Shown here: positions 25,065 to 34,543 of the stretch, piece by piece | How positions within the stretch are numbered: position 1 is the first letter of the stretch | How the letters are laid out: the number at the start of each line of letters is the position of its first letter | NCBI GenBank assembly: GCA_018402205.1 | Contig: JAGYIX010000004.1 | Coordinates: forward strand, 62,001 to 126,000 | DNA length: 64,000 nt | Direction of reading: 5' to 3' | From: Flavobacteriaceae bacterium | GTDB lineage: Bacteria > Bacteroidota > Bacteroidia > Flavobacteriales > Flavobacteriaceae | Position numbers and translations under genes: made by a program | The notes under the pieces: generated by a model | Databases searched by the model: none | What the model saw: the letters and a program-made list of their open reading frames with translations, nothing else | Told to the model about the DNA's origin: nothing

Positions 25065-26457
25065 ACAGCAGGCTAAAGGTTTCTTGCAGAGCATACTGGT
25101 GTTTCTCAAAGAGCTATTGGATATTCGCACTAATACCGACATGCAGGCCACCCGCGATTCTATTATTGCGGATATACCCTTTAAAGGGCACACGTCATGG
25201 ATTTTGATCAGCTCTATATTCATAGCTTCGATTGGTCTAAATGCTAATTCTACTGCAGTAGTGATTGGAGCGATGTTAATCTCTCCGCTAATGGGGCCCA
25301 TCTTAGGATTGGGATTCTCATTAGCCACTAATGATATTGACTTGCTAAAGCGCTCGCTTAAAAATTTTTTGGTGATGGTTGCGCTCTCCGTTTTAACGGC
25401 CTATTTGTTCTTTGCCTTATTTCCGCTTCGAGACGAGTCTTCTGAATTACTTGCGCGAGTGCGTCCAGATATTCGAGATGTGCTCATAGGATTCTTTGGC
25501 GGTGTTGCTTTAGTGGTAGCTAGGGCGAAAAAAGGAACTATCGCTAGTGTAATTTTTGGTGTTGCTATTGCGACGGCCTTAATGCCTCCGCTTTGTACCG
25601 TTGGGTTTAGCTTGGCAGTAGCCAATTGGAGTTATGCATTAGGCGCTCTGTATCTGTTTTTTATCAACACAATATTTATTGCCTTGGCCACCTTTGTAGT
25701 GATCAAGTATTTGAAGTTTCCGATGGAGCGCTACGCCAACTCATCGCGCAGAAAATTAATCTCCAGAATTGCCTATTTATTGAGTATAGTAGTCATGATT
25801 CCTGCGACCTACACCTTTTACGGAGTACTTCAAGAATCGCTGTTTAAACGAGATGCACAGGCTTTTTTAAAAGAGACTATTGAATTGTATCCCTTTGAAG
25901 GAAACGGCGTGTATCGGCGTGATTTTTCGACCTTGAGCTTTAATAGGGGAGATTCACCGGAGATAAGTGTTATGGTTTTGGGAGATGAGGTGATTCCGAA
26001 AGAGGTGATTAGCACCTGGAAGGTTAAACAGCAGCAATACGATAGACTTAAAAGTGCCAATTTTGAGGTATTACAGGCAAATCAAGAAGATGCAGAAGCG
26101 CAGTTTAACTATGTGATGGAATTATACGAGAGTAAGAAGAGCGAACTTATCTCTAAAGACCGTCAGATTCAACTACTCGAACAAGAACTCGATCGAATGA
26201 GCAGATCTGAGAACCTTCAACTGCCTTTTGAACAGCTAAAGAGTGAATTGGTTTTAGCCTTTCCAGAGCTAAAATCTATGAGTTATGGATCAAAAATTGA
26301 AACAGACTTTGTGCGCCAAGACACGCTACATGTCTTTGAAGTGAGCTGGTTAGAAACTACGAGCACAGAAAATAGGAGAGCGCTCTCCGAACGCCTAGAG
26401 CTTTGGTTGAAAACCCGTACTCAAAAGAAAAATATCGTACTGCAGCAAAAAGACTAA
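25039..26457 (+). CDS. DUF389 family membrane protein with coiled-coil C-terminus
   Basis: From the ATG at 25039 the product has 472 residues; a GTG two codons upstream is possible. After a cytoplasmic lead, several hydrophobic segments (about residues 50-260) carry the family signature NANSTAVVIGAMLISPLMGP and GVAIATALMPPLCTVG. The C-terminal 170 residues are charged and heptad-like (LESKKSEL... type), predicted to be a soluble coiled-coil domain. DUF389 proteins are widespread but uncharacterised, possibly transporters. Its TAA stop is nested with the stop of convergent mlaF. Confidence 0.85.
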   Translation: MTNQEEQVKQQAKGFLQSILVFLKELLDIRTNTDMQATRDSIIADIPFKGHTSWILISSIFIASIGLNANSTAVVIGAMLISPLMGPILGLGFSLATNDIDLLKRSLKNFLVMVALSVLTAYLFFALFPLRDESSELLARVRPDIRDVLIGFFGGVALVVARAKKGTIASVIFGVAIATALMPPLCTVGFSLAVANWSYALGALYLFFINTIFIALATFVVIKYLKFPMERYANSSRRKLISRIAYLLSIVVMIPATYTFYGVLQESLFKRDAQAFLKETIELYPFEGNGVYRRDFSTLSFNRGDSPEISVMVLGDEVIPKEVISTWKVKQQQYDRLKSANFEVLQANQEDAEAQFNYVMELYESKKSELISKDRQIQLLEQELDRMSRSENLQLPFEQLKSELVLAFPELKSMSYGSKIETDFVRQDTLHVFEVSWLETTSTENRRALSERLELWLKTRTQKKNIVLQQKD

Positions 26458-27230
26458 TGTCCTGTTTTGGCTTTTTCTTGGTAGACCTTTCGCACGTTTT
26501 GATATAATTCTGAAGCATAGACAAAATCACTTATAGCTTGATTATCGGTGATAAAAATCTCTTCTTTAGTTCCCTCCCAAGCTAATTTACCCTCTTTGAG
26601 AAAGACTATTTTTTCTCCGATCTGCATCACAGAATTCATGTCGTGGGTATTGATGAGTGTTGTGATATCGTATTCTCGCGTAATCTCTTGAATGAGATCA
26701 TCAATTAGAATTGCAGTTCTAGGGTCTAATCCTGAATTCGGTTCGTCGCAAAACAGGTATCTGGGGTTTAGCACTATAGCCCTTGCTATAGCCACTCTTT
26801 TCTTCATTCCGCCAGATAGCTCTGCGGGATATTTATGGTGGGCGTCTACAAGATTTACGCGGTTAAGAACCCGGTCTACTTGATCTTTTTTCTCTTTTTC
26901 TGAATAAGTGGTAAACATCTGCATAGGAAAACAAACATTCTCTGCCACCGTCATGGAATCAAATAGTGCACTGCCCTGAAACACCATGCCCATGGCTTTT
27001 CGCAATTCGCGCTGCTCATTTCGCTCTAACTCATCTAGGTAAACACCATCAAATGCAATGCGTCCGGCATCGGGTTGGTGCAAGCCTATGAGCGATTTTA
27101 AGAAGACTGTTTTGCCGGATCCACTTTGCCCGATAATCACATTAGTCTTGCCGCGTTCAAATGAGGTACTGATATCATTTAAGACATTTACCCCAGAGAA
27201 TGATTTAGATAAGTGTTCAACTTTTATCAT
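26454..27230 (-). CDS. mlaF: ABC transporter ATP-binding protein, MlaF type
   Basis: The protein has 258 residues. Walker A (IGQSGSGKTVFLKS), the Q-loop, the signature LSGGMKKR and Walker B (LFCDEPNSGLDP) are all intact. The GMKKR form of the signature and the MlaE-type permease next to it identify the phospholipid-trafficking (Mla/TTG2) branch. It would power lipid movement across the envelope to maintain outer-membrane asymmetry. It starts one base after mlaE ends. No mlaD substrate-binding gene lies beside the pair. Confidence 0.9.
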   Translation of the reverse strand: MIKVEHLSKSFSGVNVLNDISTSFERGKTNVIIGQSGSGKTVFLKSLIGLHQPDAGRIAFDGVYLDELERNEQRELRKAMGMVFQGSALFDSMTVAENVCFPMQMFTTYSEKEKKDQVDRVLNRVNLVDAHHKYPAELSGGMKKRVAIARAIVLNPRYLFCDEPNSGLDPRTAILIDDLIQEITREYDITTLINTHDMNSVMQIGEKIVFLKEGKLAWEGTKEEIFITDNQAISDFVYASELYQNVRKVYQEKAKTGH

Positions 27231-27998
27231 TTATCCGAGCAGCAGTTGAGTGAGTACATAGTTTACAATGATAATTATCACGCTAGTCCAAACAAAAGAA
27301 ACGGTAGATGCTTTTCCGACCTCTAGTGCTCCACCCTTTAAATAATATCCGTGATAGGCAGGAAGTGTGGCAATAATTACCGCAAAAATGAGTGATTTTA
27401 TGAAGGCATAAGTAACGTGAAAGGGCACGAAATCTTCTTGAATTCCAGCAATATAATCAGCTGTTGGTGCGTAGTCTCCAAATACAGCTGCTGCCCATCC
27501 TCCGAAGATTCCCGTATACATGGCAATAGCAATAGCAAAAGGGTAGAACAACATGGCTATAAGCTTAGGAAAGATGAGGTAATTCACCGAATTAACTCCC
27601 ATTACTTCTAAAGCGTCGATTTGTTCTGTTACGCGCATGGTTCCAATGCTTGAGGTGATGTAGGATCCCACCTTTCCGACCATAATAACCGAAATAAAGG
27701 TTGGGGCAAACTCGAGAATAACGGATTGACGTGTAGCAAAGCCAATAAGGCTTTTTGGCAATAAGGGAGAGGTAAGATTAAGCGCTGTTTGTATGGTTAC
27801 CACCCCGCCTATAAAAAAAGAAATAAATATAATGATGCCTAAAGAGTTGAAGATGAGCTCGTCTATCTCCTTAAGAATAAGACCTCTCATGACATTCCAC
27901 TTTGTGGGTTTTCTGAAAATCTCTACTAACATGAGACCGTAACGTCCGACTTCTTCTATATAGCGCATAGCATTCAAAAATACGTTTTTTGATGGCAT
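27231..27998 (-). CDS. mlaE: ABC transporter permease, MlaE type
   Basis: The 255-residue inner-membrane permease has five to six hydrophobic segments. The MlaE core is visible in SFFIGGVVTIQTALNL (near 59-74), a long stretch of small residues around VGKVGSYITSSIGTMRVTEQ, and IDALEVMGVNSVNYLIFPK (near 127-145), the coupling region that contacts MlaF. Its partner is the ATPase directly downstream. It is divergent from pafA. The transported lipid and the direction of transport are not shown by sequence. Confidence 0.9.
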   Translation of the reverse strand: MPSKNVFLNAMRYIEEVGRYGLMLVEIFRKPTKWNVMRGLILKEIDELIFNSLGIIIFISFFIGGVVTIQTALNLTSPLLPKSLIGFATRQSVILEFAPTFISVIMVGKVGSYITSSIGTMRVTEQIDALEVMGVNSVNYLIFPKLIAMLFYPFAIAIAMYTGIFGGWAAAVFGDYAPTADYIAGIQEDFVPFHVTYAFIKSLIFAVIIATLPAYHGYYLKGGALEVGKASTVSFVWTSVIIIIVNYVLTQLLLG

Positions 27999-28061
27999 TT
28001 AACGTTCAATTATCATGAGTCATAGGCTTTAATTGTAGCTTCGTGTTAAATAGTTTTAGAT

Positions 28062-29696
28062 ATGAAAAAAATTTTAGTCGTTGGAGCTTTATTCTTTTTC
28101 TTCCATGTAACTGCTCAAGAGGAAAAACCATATGTAGCACCTAAATTAGTCGTTGGTATTGTGGTTGATCAAATGCGTTTTGATTACCTAACTCGTTTTT
28201 GGGATCGTTATTCTGACAACGGATTTAGACGCATGGTAAACCAAGGATTTAATGCCAAGAACCACCATTTCAATTATATTCCAACGGCTACAGGCCCCGG
28301 CCACGCCTCTGTTTATACCGGAGCTATACCTGCGGTTCACGGTATTTTAGGCAATAATTGGTACGATAAGTTTGCCAAAGAAACCGTCTATTGCGCTGGA
28401 GATACTGCATACCCTGCATTAGGTACTGAAAATAAAAATGGCATGGCGCCTACTCGAATGCTTACCACCACCATAACTGATCAGTTGCGTATTCATTATC
28501 AGTTTAAATCTAAAGTTATTGCTGTTTCGTTAAAAGATAGGGGAGCGGTACTGCCTGGAGGCCACACTGCTAATGCGGCTTATTGGTATGAAGGTGGATC
28601 AACTGGGGATTGGATCTCTTCTACCTACTACATGGACGAGTTACCCAAATGGGTACAAAAATACAATAAGTCTAAGGCTGTTGAGCGCTATAAAACAGTT
28701 TGGGAAACTTTGGAACCCCTTAATACCTATACAGAAAGCGGCTCAGATCAAAATGCTTACGAGGGCTTATCTAAGGGAGAAGAACATAGCGGCTTTCCGC
28801 ACCACCTGGATAAATTATGGGATCAAAATGGCTCTTTTTCGAGCCTATCGGCCACTCCCTTCGGAAATAGCATTCTGACTGATTTTGCTCTTGAGGCCTT
28901 AGAAGCTGAAGAACTTGGTACGGACGAAATTCCTGACTTTTTGGCCATAAGCTATTCTTCAACAGATTATGTAGGTCATAAATACGGAGTAAATTCAGTA
29001 GAAGTTCAAGACACCTATATGCGTCTTGACCTTGAAATAGCTCGTTTATTGAATAAATTAGATCAGACGGTAGGTGAAGGGGAGTACCTGGTATTTTTGA
29101 CCTCTGACCACGGAGCGGTGCATGTGCCTTCGTTCTTGAGCGACCATAAAATTCCTTCTGGATACATTAATTCGAAAGAGCTTATGGAATCGCTTAACCA
29201 GAGTATAGAGAAGCGTTTTGGTCGCACAGATATTTTAGAAAATTTAAGCTCTAACGAATTATTCTTAAATCATGAGATCATCGATGAGCTTGGTTTGGAT
29301 TTGCGTGCTGTTCGAGAACAAATCGCGGATATGGTACTCACTTTGCCTTTAGTTGAGCAGGTATTCACCGCACATGATATAGAACGTTTAGGTTATGCTA
29401 CTGGCATGAAAGAACTAGTGCGCAATGGTCACAACCCTAAGCGATCGGGTGATGTTATCTTCACCATACAGCCTGCCTATATTTCTTATGGTAAGACCGG
29501 GTCTACCCATGGTTCCCCCCATATTTACGACACGCATGTTCCGCTATTATTCTTCGGAACTGGTATACCTGAGGGAGAATCCACTGCAGAGCGTACCGAA
29601 ATTCCAGATATTGCTCCTACGCTTGCAGTGCTTTTAGGTATTGGTATGCCAAATGGAACAACCGGAACCCCGATCGAAGACTTATTAGAGGATTAA
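28062..29696 (+). CDS. pafA: PafA-type alkaline phosphatase
   Basis: The 544-residue product has a signal peptide (cleavage near TAQ, residue 19) and the alkaline phosphatase superfamily core. Candidate metal and nucleophile residues are Asp36 in VVDQMRFD, Thr77 in PTATGPGHAS, the DxxxH in SSTDYVGHK, the DH in LTSDHGAV, and the late His in THGSPH. GNNWY (97-101) and SLKDRG (156-161) match the Asn and the Lys/Arg that mark the phosphomonoesterase PafA rather than a diesterase. It would release phosphate from organic esters in the periplasm or outside. A TAGTTTTA box lies about ten bases before the start. The stop abuts the downstream convergent region. Confidence 0.92.
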   Translation: MKKILVVGALFFFFHVTAQEEKPYVAPKLVVGIVVDQMRFDYLTRFWDRYSDNGFRRMVNQGFNAKNHHFNYIPTATGPGHASVYTGAIPAVHGILGNNWYDKFAKETVYCAGDTAYPALGTENKNGMAPTRMLTTTITDQLRIHYQFKSKVIAVSLKDRGAVLPGGHTANAAYWYEGGSTGDWISSTYYMDELPKWVQKYNKSKAVERYKTVWETLEPLNTYTESGSDQNAYEGLSKGEEHSGFPHHLDKLWDQNGSFSSLSATPFGNSILTDFALEALEAEELGTDEIPDFLAISYSSTDYVGHKYGVNSVEVQDTYMRLDLEIARLLNKLDQTVGEGEYLVFLTSDHGAVHVPSFLSDHKIPSGYINSKELMESLNQSIEKRFGRTDILENLSSNELFLNHEIIDELGLDLRAVREQIADMVLTLPLVEQVFTAHDIERLGYATGMKELVRNGHNPKRSGDVIFTIQPAYISYGKTGSTHGSPHIYDTHVPLLFFGTGIPEGESTAERTEIPDIAPTLAVLLGIGMPNGTTGTPIEDLLED

Positions 29697-29784
29697 TTCG
29701 GGCGGGTAAATGAGCGCAAAAGTTTTTTGTAGCGCATACGCAGAATGTCTTGCTGCGCCTGGTCATCGACCAGGCGCAGCTCCT
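29693..29784 (-). other. Displaced C-terminal coding remnant of the GT2 gene
   Basis: Read in another frame than the annotated GT2 gene, the minus strand encodes KLKELRLVDDQAQQDILRMR followed by YKKLLRSFTRPN and a TAA at 29693-29695. This resembles the usual charged C-terminus of flavobacterial GT2 proteins. It suggests that a single-base change at about 29790 cuts the gene short. The stop would then nest with the pafA stop, as at other convergent pairs here. Confidence 0.6.
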
Positions 29785-29812
29785 TTAACTTGCGCGGCGG
29801 TAGCCGCGCAAG
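29752..29812. repeat. Two tandem GC-rich perfect hairpins
   Basis: GCTGCGCCTGGTC (29752-29764) pairs with 29768-29780 around ATC. CTTGCGCGGC (29789-29798) pairs with 29803-29812 around GGTA. Neither is followed by a T run on either strand, so they do not look like ordinary terminators. They overlap the 3' end of the GT2 coding region and are far richer in G and C than their surroundings. Confidence 0.75.
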
Positions 29813-30546
29813 AGCAAAATAAACAGACCAATACTCCGTTTTCGCCAGGCCATTTTTAATGCGCTCATTAGGCTTATGAAAAAGTCATATCCTAGTTGAT
29901 AGAAACTCTCTCCTCGCTTTAAGTAGTAGCTTTTATTTGCGTATTCGGTGCTAGTAGGCCTCAGGTGCTCTACAATCAGGGTTGGGTTAGTCTGCACATC
30001 AAAGCCTCTAGCTTCGGCAAGTAAGGTGTCTACGCTGTCCCATCCAAGAGCCGAAACTAAACCACCAATAGCTTCAAAACACGTTTTCGAATAGAGTTTT
30101 ATCGGACCTCTCACATGATCTTTATTAGCTATGCCTTCATAGGCTAACTGGCCTTGAATTCTTATATGAAGCAAGCCAGAGTACATACCCAGATTTGATT
30201 GTTGTTCAAATGCTTTAATACAAGTTTCTAGGTAATTAGGGGGTAATAGAATATCGGCGTCGAATTTTCCGATTAGGTCGTAATCTTCGATCTGCGATAA
30301 TCCGTAGTTAAAAGCGTTGATTACTTTGGATCCTGGCGATTTGGAGGCTTCACTAATGTGATGAATCACTTTAATAAATGAGTGGGTTTGAGCGAATTCT
30401 AAAGCAATGCTAGAACTTTCATCTGTGCTATGGTCATTTACGAGCAGCAGTAGGTCTGGTCTTCTGTGCTGATCTACAAAGCTATCTAGCGTGCGTTTGA
30501 GATGGGCAGCTTCATTGTAAAAAGGAATAATGATGCTTACCTGCAT
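29785..30546 (-). CDS. Family 2 glycosyltransferase, probably truncated by a frameshift
   Basis: From the ATG at 30546 the product has 253 residues; a start at 30573 would overlap the upstream gene and leave the GT-A fold with an extra tail. The nucleotide-binding start VSIIIPFYNEAAHL and the metal-binding KFDADILLPP (DxD) are intact. KMAWRKRS near the end is typical of the GT2 subset common in Bacteroidota. The frame then stops at RGYRRAS inside a hairpin, while the expected C-terminus continues in another frame to 29693. It probably glycosylates a lipid or envelope component; donor and acceptor are unknown. It follows a KAS III homologue by five bases. Confidence 0.85.
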   Translation of the reverse strand: MQVSIIIPFYNEAAHLKRTLDSFVDQHRRPDLLLLVNDHSTDESSSIALEFAQTHSFIKVIHHISEASKSPGSKVINAFNYGLSQIEDYDLIGKFDADILLPPNYLETCIKAFEQQSNLGMYSGLLHIRIQGQLAYEGIANKDHVRGPIKLYSKTCFEAIGGLVSALGWDSVDTLLAEARGFDVQTNPTLIVEHLRPTSTEYANKSYYLKRGESFYQLGYDFFISLMSALKMAWRKRSIGLFILLLRGYRRAS

Positions 30547-30551
30547 ACGTT

Positions 30552-31610
30552 CTAATAGCGGTATAGCAAGCAATTGAGGTTCATGCCTGCCCCTACACTT
30601 GCAAACAATAGAATGTCTCCTTTGTTTAATTGGTGCTCTTTATACATTCCTCTGCGCACCATGTCAAAAAGTATAGGAACAGTAGCTACTGAATTATTGC
30701 CTACATCTCTAATATTCATAGGCATTACGTGTTCTGGGACTTCTGTTTGGTAATGGCGATAAAGGCGTTTCACCATTGCTTCGTCCATTTTTTCGTTGGC
30801 TTGATGTAAGAAGATCTTTTTAAGCTCATTTATAGATATTGAAGCAGCATCTAGGCATTCAGCCATTGCTTTAGGTACTTCTACTACTGCTAGTTCATAT
30901 ACTTTTCTGCCTAGCATCTTTATGTAGCGCGTGTTATCGTCGGGCTCTGCGCGATTACCTGTACCGTAATACAGATAATAAGCCTCATCATTAGCAAAAG
31001 TGGCTGTGGAATGTCCGAGAATGCCAGAAGTTTCTTCAGTGCGCCCTAAAATACAAGCTCCGGCACCGTCAGCAAAAATCATGCTGTCTCTATCGTTGTG
31101 ATCTACCACTCTTGAGAGCGCCTCTGCTCCAATTATTAAACAATTCTCTGCCATACCTGCACCGATGAAGGCCTTGGCTTGAATTACTGCCTCTATCCAT
31201 CCAGGGCATCCGAAGATCATGTCGTAGCAGATACACTTAGAATTTTTTATCTGTAATTGGTGCTTTACTCTGGAGGCCAGACTTGGAAGCATGTCGGTTT
31301 GGGTTTCGCCATGGCGAATATCTCCGAAATTATGCGCAAAGATGATGTAGTCAATGGCTTCTTTATCTATGGCCGCGTCTTCAATGGCTCTTTTGGCTGC
31401 TTCAAACCCCATGTCAGAGGTGCGCATTTTCGGGTCAATGTAGCGCCTGTTTTGAATACCGGTAATTGCCTGAAACTTCTCAATGATCTCTTGATTGGAG
31501 TGCGCATAAGGCTCCCCTTCTTCGGTATAGAACTCATGGGCTAAAAAATCTTCATTCGATTGTACTTTTTCGGGAAGAAAATGCCCTGTACCCTTAAAAC
31601 ATATGTTCAT
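30552..31610 (-). CDS. 3-oxoacyl-ACP synthase III (FabH-like) family protein
   Basis: The 352-residue thiolase-fold enzyme has Cys135 in YDMIFGCPGW as the active-site cysteine, His in FLHQANEKMDEAM and Asn in GNNSVATVPIL, so the Cys-His-Asn triad is complete. It diverges from housekeeping FabH (GCAAACSGF-type active site) and fits the broad group of KAS III paralogues that start special acyl chains or make lipid-derived secondary products. The adjacent glycosyltransferase suggests a joint role in a lipid or glycolipid, which is inference. It is preceded by gcvP on the same strand with a 59-base gap. Confidence 0.8.
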   Translation of the reverse strand: MNICFKGTGHFLPEKVQSNEDFLAHEFYTEEGEPYAHSNQEIIEKFQAITGIQNRRYIDPKMRTSDMGFEAAKRAIEDAAIDKEAIDYIIFAHNFGDIRHGETQTDMLPSLASRVKHQLQIKNSKCICYDMIFGCPGWIEAVIQAKAFIGAGMAENCLIIGAEALSRVVDHNDRDSMIFADGAGACILGRTEETSGILGHSTATFANDEAYYLYYGTGNRAEPDDNTRYIKMLGRKVYELAVVEVPKAMAECLDAASISINELKKIFLHQANEKMDEAMVKRLYRHYQTEVPEHVMPMNIRDVGNNSVATVPILFDMVRRGMYKEHQLNKGDILLFASVGAGMNLNCLLYRY

Positions 31611-31669
31611 GAATGCCGTCTTCTATCGAATGAAGTTAAAAAATAATGCGCTGCATCAAAACAATACCC

Positions 31670-34519
31670 CTAAGATTCGTAGGCTTCTATTGGGGCACAG
31701 GTACAAATTAAATTGCGATCGCCAAAAGCCTCGTCAGCTCGTCTGACCGTTGGCCAGAATTTGTTGCCCTCTACAAAAGGAAGCGGATAAGCTGCTTGTC
31801 TTCTCGAATACGGATAGTTCCATTGATCGGCCGTAATCATCGCTAAGGTGTGCGGAGCGTTTTTCAGCACATTATTAGGCTCTTCGCTATCGGCATGATC
31901 AATCTCATCTTTTATGGCAAGCATGGCCTCACAAAAACGATCGATCTCAGCTAAGCTTTCGCTCTCAGTGGGTTCGATCATCATGGTGCCCGCAACAGGG
32001 AAGGAGACGGTTGGTGCGTGAAATCCGTAGTCCATAAGTCGCTTGGCAATGTCGCTAACTTCAATTCCTTTTTCTTTAAAATCTCTGCAATCGATAATGA
32101 GCTCGTGCGCAGCGCGGCCTTGTTCACCGGTGTATAATATGGGGTAGCTGTCTTGAAGACGCTCCTTTATATAATTAGCGTTTAGAATGGCGATACGCGT
32201 TGATTGGGTTAAGCCTTCGTTGCCCAGCATTCTAATGTAGGAGTAAGAAATCAGACAGGCGAGTGCACTTCCAAACGGAGCGGCTGATATGGCCGTTATT
32301 GCTTGAGATCCTCCAGTTTTCACGACCGGGTTTCCTGGAAGAAATGGTGCCAACTGTGAAGCCACACAAATTGGTCCAACTCCAGGGCCGCCGCCGCCGT
32401 GAGGTATAGCAAAAGTTTTATGTAAGTTCAGGTGGCATACATCGGCTCCAATAATTGCCGGATTGGTTAGCCCTACCTGTGCATTCATATTAGCCCCGTC
32501 CATATACACCTGACCACCGTGTTCATGGATGAGCGCGGTGATTTTGCGAATAGACGATTCGAAGACTCCATGGGTCGACGGATAGGTGACCATAAGTGCG
32601 GCTAAATTCGCCGAATGTGCGAGTACCTTTTCTTCTAAATCTGCTAGATCAATGTTCCCTTTTTCGTCGGTTTTGGTTACCACTACCTGCATTCCGGCCA
32701 TAACGGCAGAAGCCGGGTTGGTGCCGTGGGCCGAGGCTGGAATGATGCACATATTGCGATGCGACTCTCCTCGAGATTCGTGGTAAGCCCGTATGGTCAT
32801 AAGCCCTGCATATTCTCCTTGTGCGCCAGAATTTGGCTGAAGGGAGGTTGCTGCAAATCCGGTTATTTCATTTAAGTAGCGCTCTAATTCTGTCAAAATA
32901 ACACGGTAACCTTGAGCCTGGTCTTGAGGAACAAACGGATGCAAATTGGCCCATTTTGCCCAGCTGAGCGGAAGCATTTCAGTAGCTGCATTAAGCTTCA
33001 TAGTACAACTTCCTAAGGCGATCATTGAATGATTTAGTGCAAGGTCTTTGCGCTCTAAACGTTTGATGTAGCGCATGAGCTCAGTTTCGCTTTGGTAGTT
33101 ATGAAATACTTCGTGCGTTAGAAACGGGGTATTACGCGCGTGCTGTTTCTTCAGAGCAGTGACGGTTGGGTTAGATAAAGCCAATTCTACCTCATGGCTT
33201 GAACAGGGCTCGGCGCTAATGATCTCGACTAACTGAGTAAGGTCATTCGCATTAACCGTTTCGCCTAGGGAAAGTGAAAGGCTCGAGGCATCTATGTAAT
33301 TCAAATTAATTGAGGCAGATAGGGCACGGGTTTTGACCGTTTTCGTGTCTATACCTAAAATGTGCAGGGTATCGAAAAATGAATCGTGTGCTACCTGAAC
33401 TCCTTTTTGCTTTAGCAAAAAGGCCAAAGCCTCTGTTTTATTCTGTATGTGTCGTGCTATAGATTTTAAGCCTTCTGGCCCGTGATAAACGGCGTACATA
33501 GAAGCCATTACGGCAAGTAATACCTGAGCGGTACAGATATTAGAGGTGGCCTTGTCGCGCTTAATGTGTTGCTCACGCGTTTGCAGGGCCATTCTTAAGG
33601 CCGGATTGCCGTCGGTATCTATGGTTCTACCAATAATTCTTCCAGGAATAGCTCTTTTGTACTCACTCTTTGTAGCAAAAAATGCCGCATGTGGCCCTCC
33701 GTATCCTAAGGGTATTCCAAAGCGTTGGGTGGTGCCCACTACAACGTCTACTCCGTAGTGTCCAGGAGCCTCTAGCACTACCAAACTCATAATATCGGCA
33801 GCTACAGCAATGCGAATTTCATGAGGTTCGCATCGATCTTTAAAGCCCTTTAGGTCTGGAATAGCGCCATATTTTCCGGGATATTGTACAAGTGCTCCAA
33901 AGAAGTTGGTGTCTAGTTTCGTGTTGCTTAGGTCTCCTACAACCAGCTTGATGCCTAGCGGGGTAGATCGTGTTTGCAATAGACTAAGGGTCTGAGGAAG
34001 CACTTGCTCGTCTACGAAAAAGTGCAGTACTTCATCTTTTTTCTGAGCCCTAGATCGAATATCGTAAAGCATGGTCATGGCTTCGGCAGCTGCCGTGCTC
34101 TCGTCAAGCAACGAAGCATTGGCGAGTTCCATTCCGGTGAGATCCGTGATAACAGTCTGGTAATTGAGCAGTGCTTCTAGCCGGCCTTGCGCAAGCTCTG
34201 CCTGGTAAGGAGTGTAGGCCGTATACCATCCTGGATTTTCAAGAATATTTCGCTTTATAACCGATGGCAGTATGGTTTCGTGATACCCTAAGCCAATAAA
34301 TTGTTTGAAACACTGATTGGTTTCAGCCAATTCTTGAAGGTGATCTAGAATCTCAGATTCGCTCATAGGTGAAGGTAAATCCATAGGTTTACCTAATCGA
34401 ATGTCTACGGGTATAGTCTCAGCGATCAACTGCTCTAGAGAGTCTGCTTTGATCTGTTTCAGCATTTTAGAAAGGTCTGAAGCGCTAATTCCGATATGTC
34501 GATCTGCGAATGTTTTCAT
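31670..34519 (-). CDS. gcvP: Glycine dehydrogenase (decarboxylating), P-protein
   Basis: This fused P-protein of 949 residues starts at the ATG at 34519 (MKTFADRHIGISASDL). A start at 34546 would lie on the promoter box, so I rejected it. It decarboxylates glycine and loads the aminomethyl group onto the H-protein. The PLP lysine is in CHLNLHKTFAIPHGGGGPG, and the other conserved blocks TPYQAELAQGRLEALLN and GAQGEYAGLMTIRAYH are present. Length matches the single-chain form. Other gcv genes are not in the window, which is usual for this phylum. Confidence 0.96.
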   Translation of the reverse strand: MKTFADRHIGISASDLSKMLKQIKADSLEQLIAETIPVDIRLGKPMDLPSPMSESEILDHLQELAETNQCFKQFIGLGYHETILPSVIKRNILENPGWYTAYTPYQAELAQGRLEALLNYQTVITDLTGMELANASLLDESTAAAEAMTMLYDIRSRAQKKDEVLHFFVDEQVLPQTLSLLQTRSTPLGIKLVVGDLSNTKLDTNFFGALVQYPGKYGAIPDLKGFKDRCEPHEIRIAVAADIMSLVVLEAPGHYGVDVVVGTTQRFGIPLGYGGPHAAFFATKSEYKRAIPGRIIGRTIDTDGNPALRMALQTREQHIKRDKATSNICTAQVLLAVMASMYAVYHGPEGLKSIARHIQNKTEALAFLLKQKGVQVAHDSFFDTLHILGIDTKTVKTRALSASINLNYIDASSLSLSLGETVNANDLTQLVEIISAEPCSSHEVELALSNPTVTALKKQHARNTPFLTHEVFHNYQSETELMRYIKRLERKDLALNHSMIALGSCTMKLNAATEMLPLSWAKWANLHPFVPQDQAQGYRVILTELERYLNEITGFAATSLQPNSGAQGEYAGLMTIRAYHESRGESHRNMCIIPASAHGTNPASAVMAGMQVVVTKTDEKGNIDLADLEEKVLAHSANLAALMVTYPSTHGVFESSIRKITALIHEHGGQVYMDGANMNAQVGLTNPAIIGADVCHLNLHKTFAIPHGGGGPGVGPICVASQLAPFLPGNPVVKTGGSQAITAISAAPFGSALACLISYSYIRMLGNEGLTQSTRIAILNANYIKERLQDSYPILYTGEQGRAAHELIIDCRDFKEKGIEVSDIAKRLMDYGFHAPTVSFPVAGTMMIEPTESESLAEIDRFCEAMLAIKDEIDHADSEEPNNVLKNAPHTLAMITADQWNYPYSRRQAAYPLPFVEGNKFWPTVRRADEAFGDRNLICTCAPIEAYES

Positions 34520-34543
34520 GGTAAATGAGCATAAACAAGAGCA

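Noticed and set aside
29785-29812. Programmed -1 frameshift in the GT2 gene, stimulated by the downstream hairpin
   Set aside because: The hairpin is well placed, but the codons GCA AGT TAA give no X-XXY-YYZ slippery site.
29752-29812. REP-like mobile element or double terminator
   Set aside because: Both stems fall within protein-like coding sequence, occur only here in the window and lack T runs.
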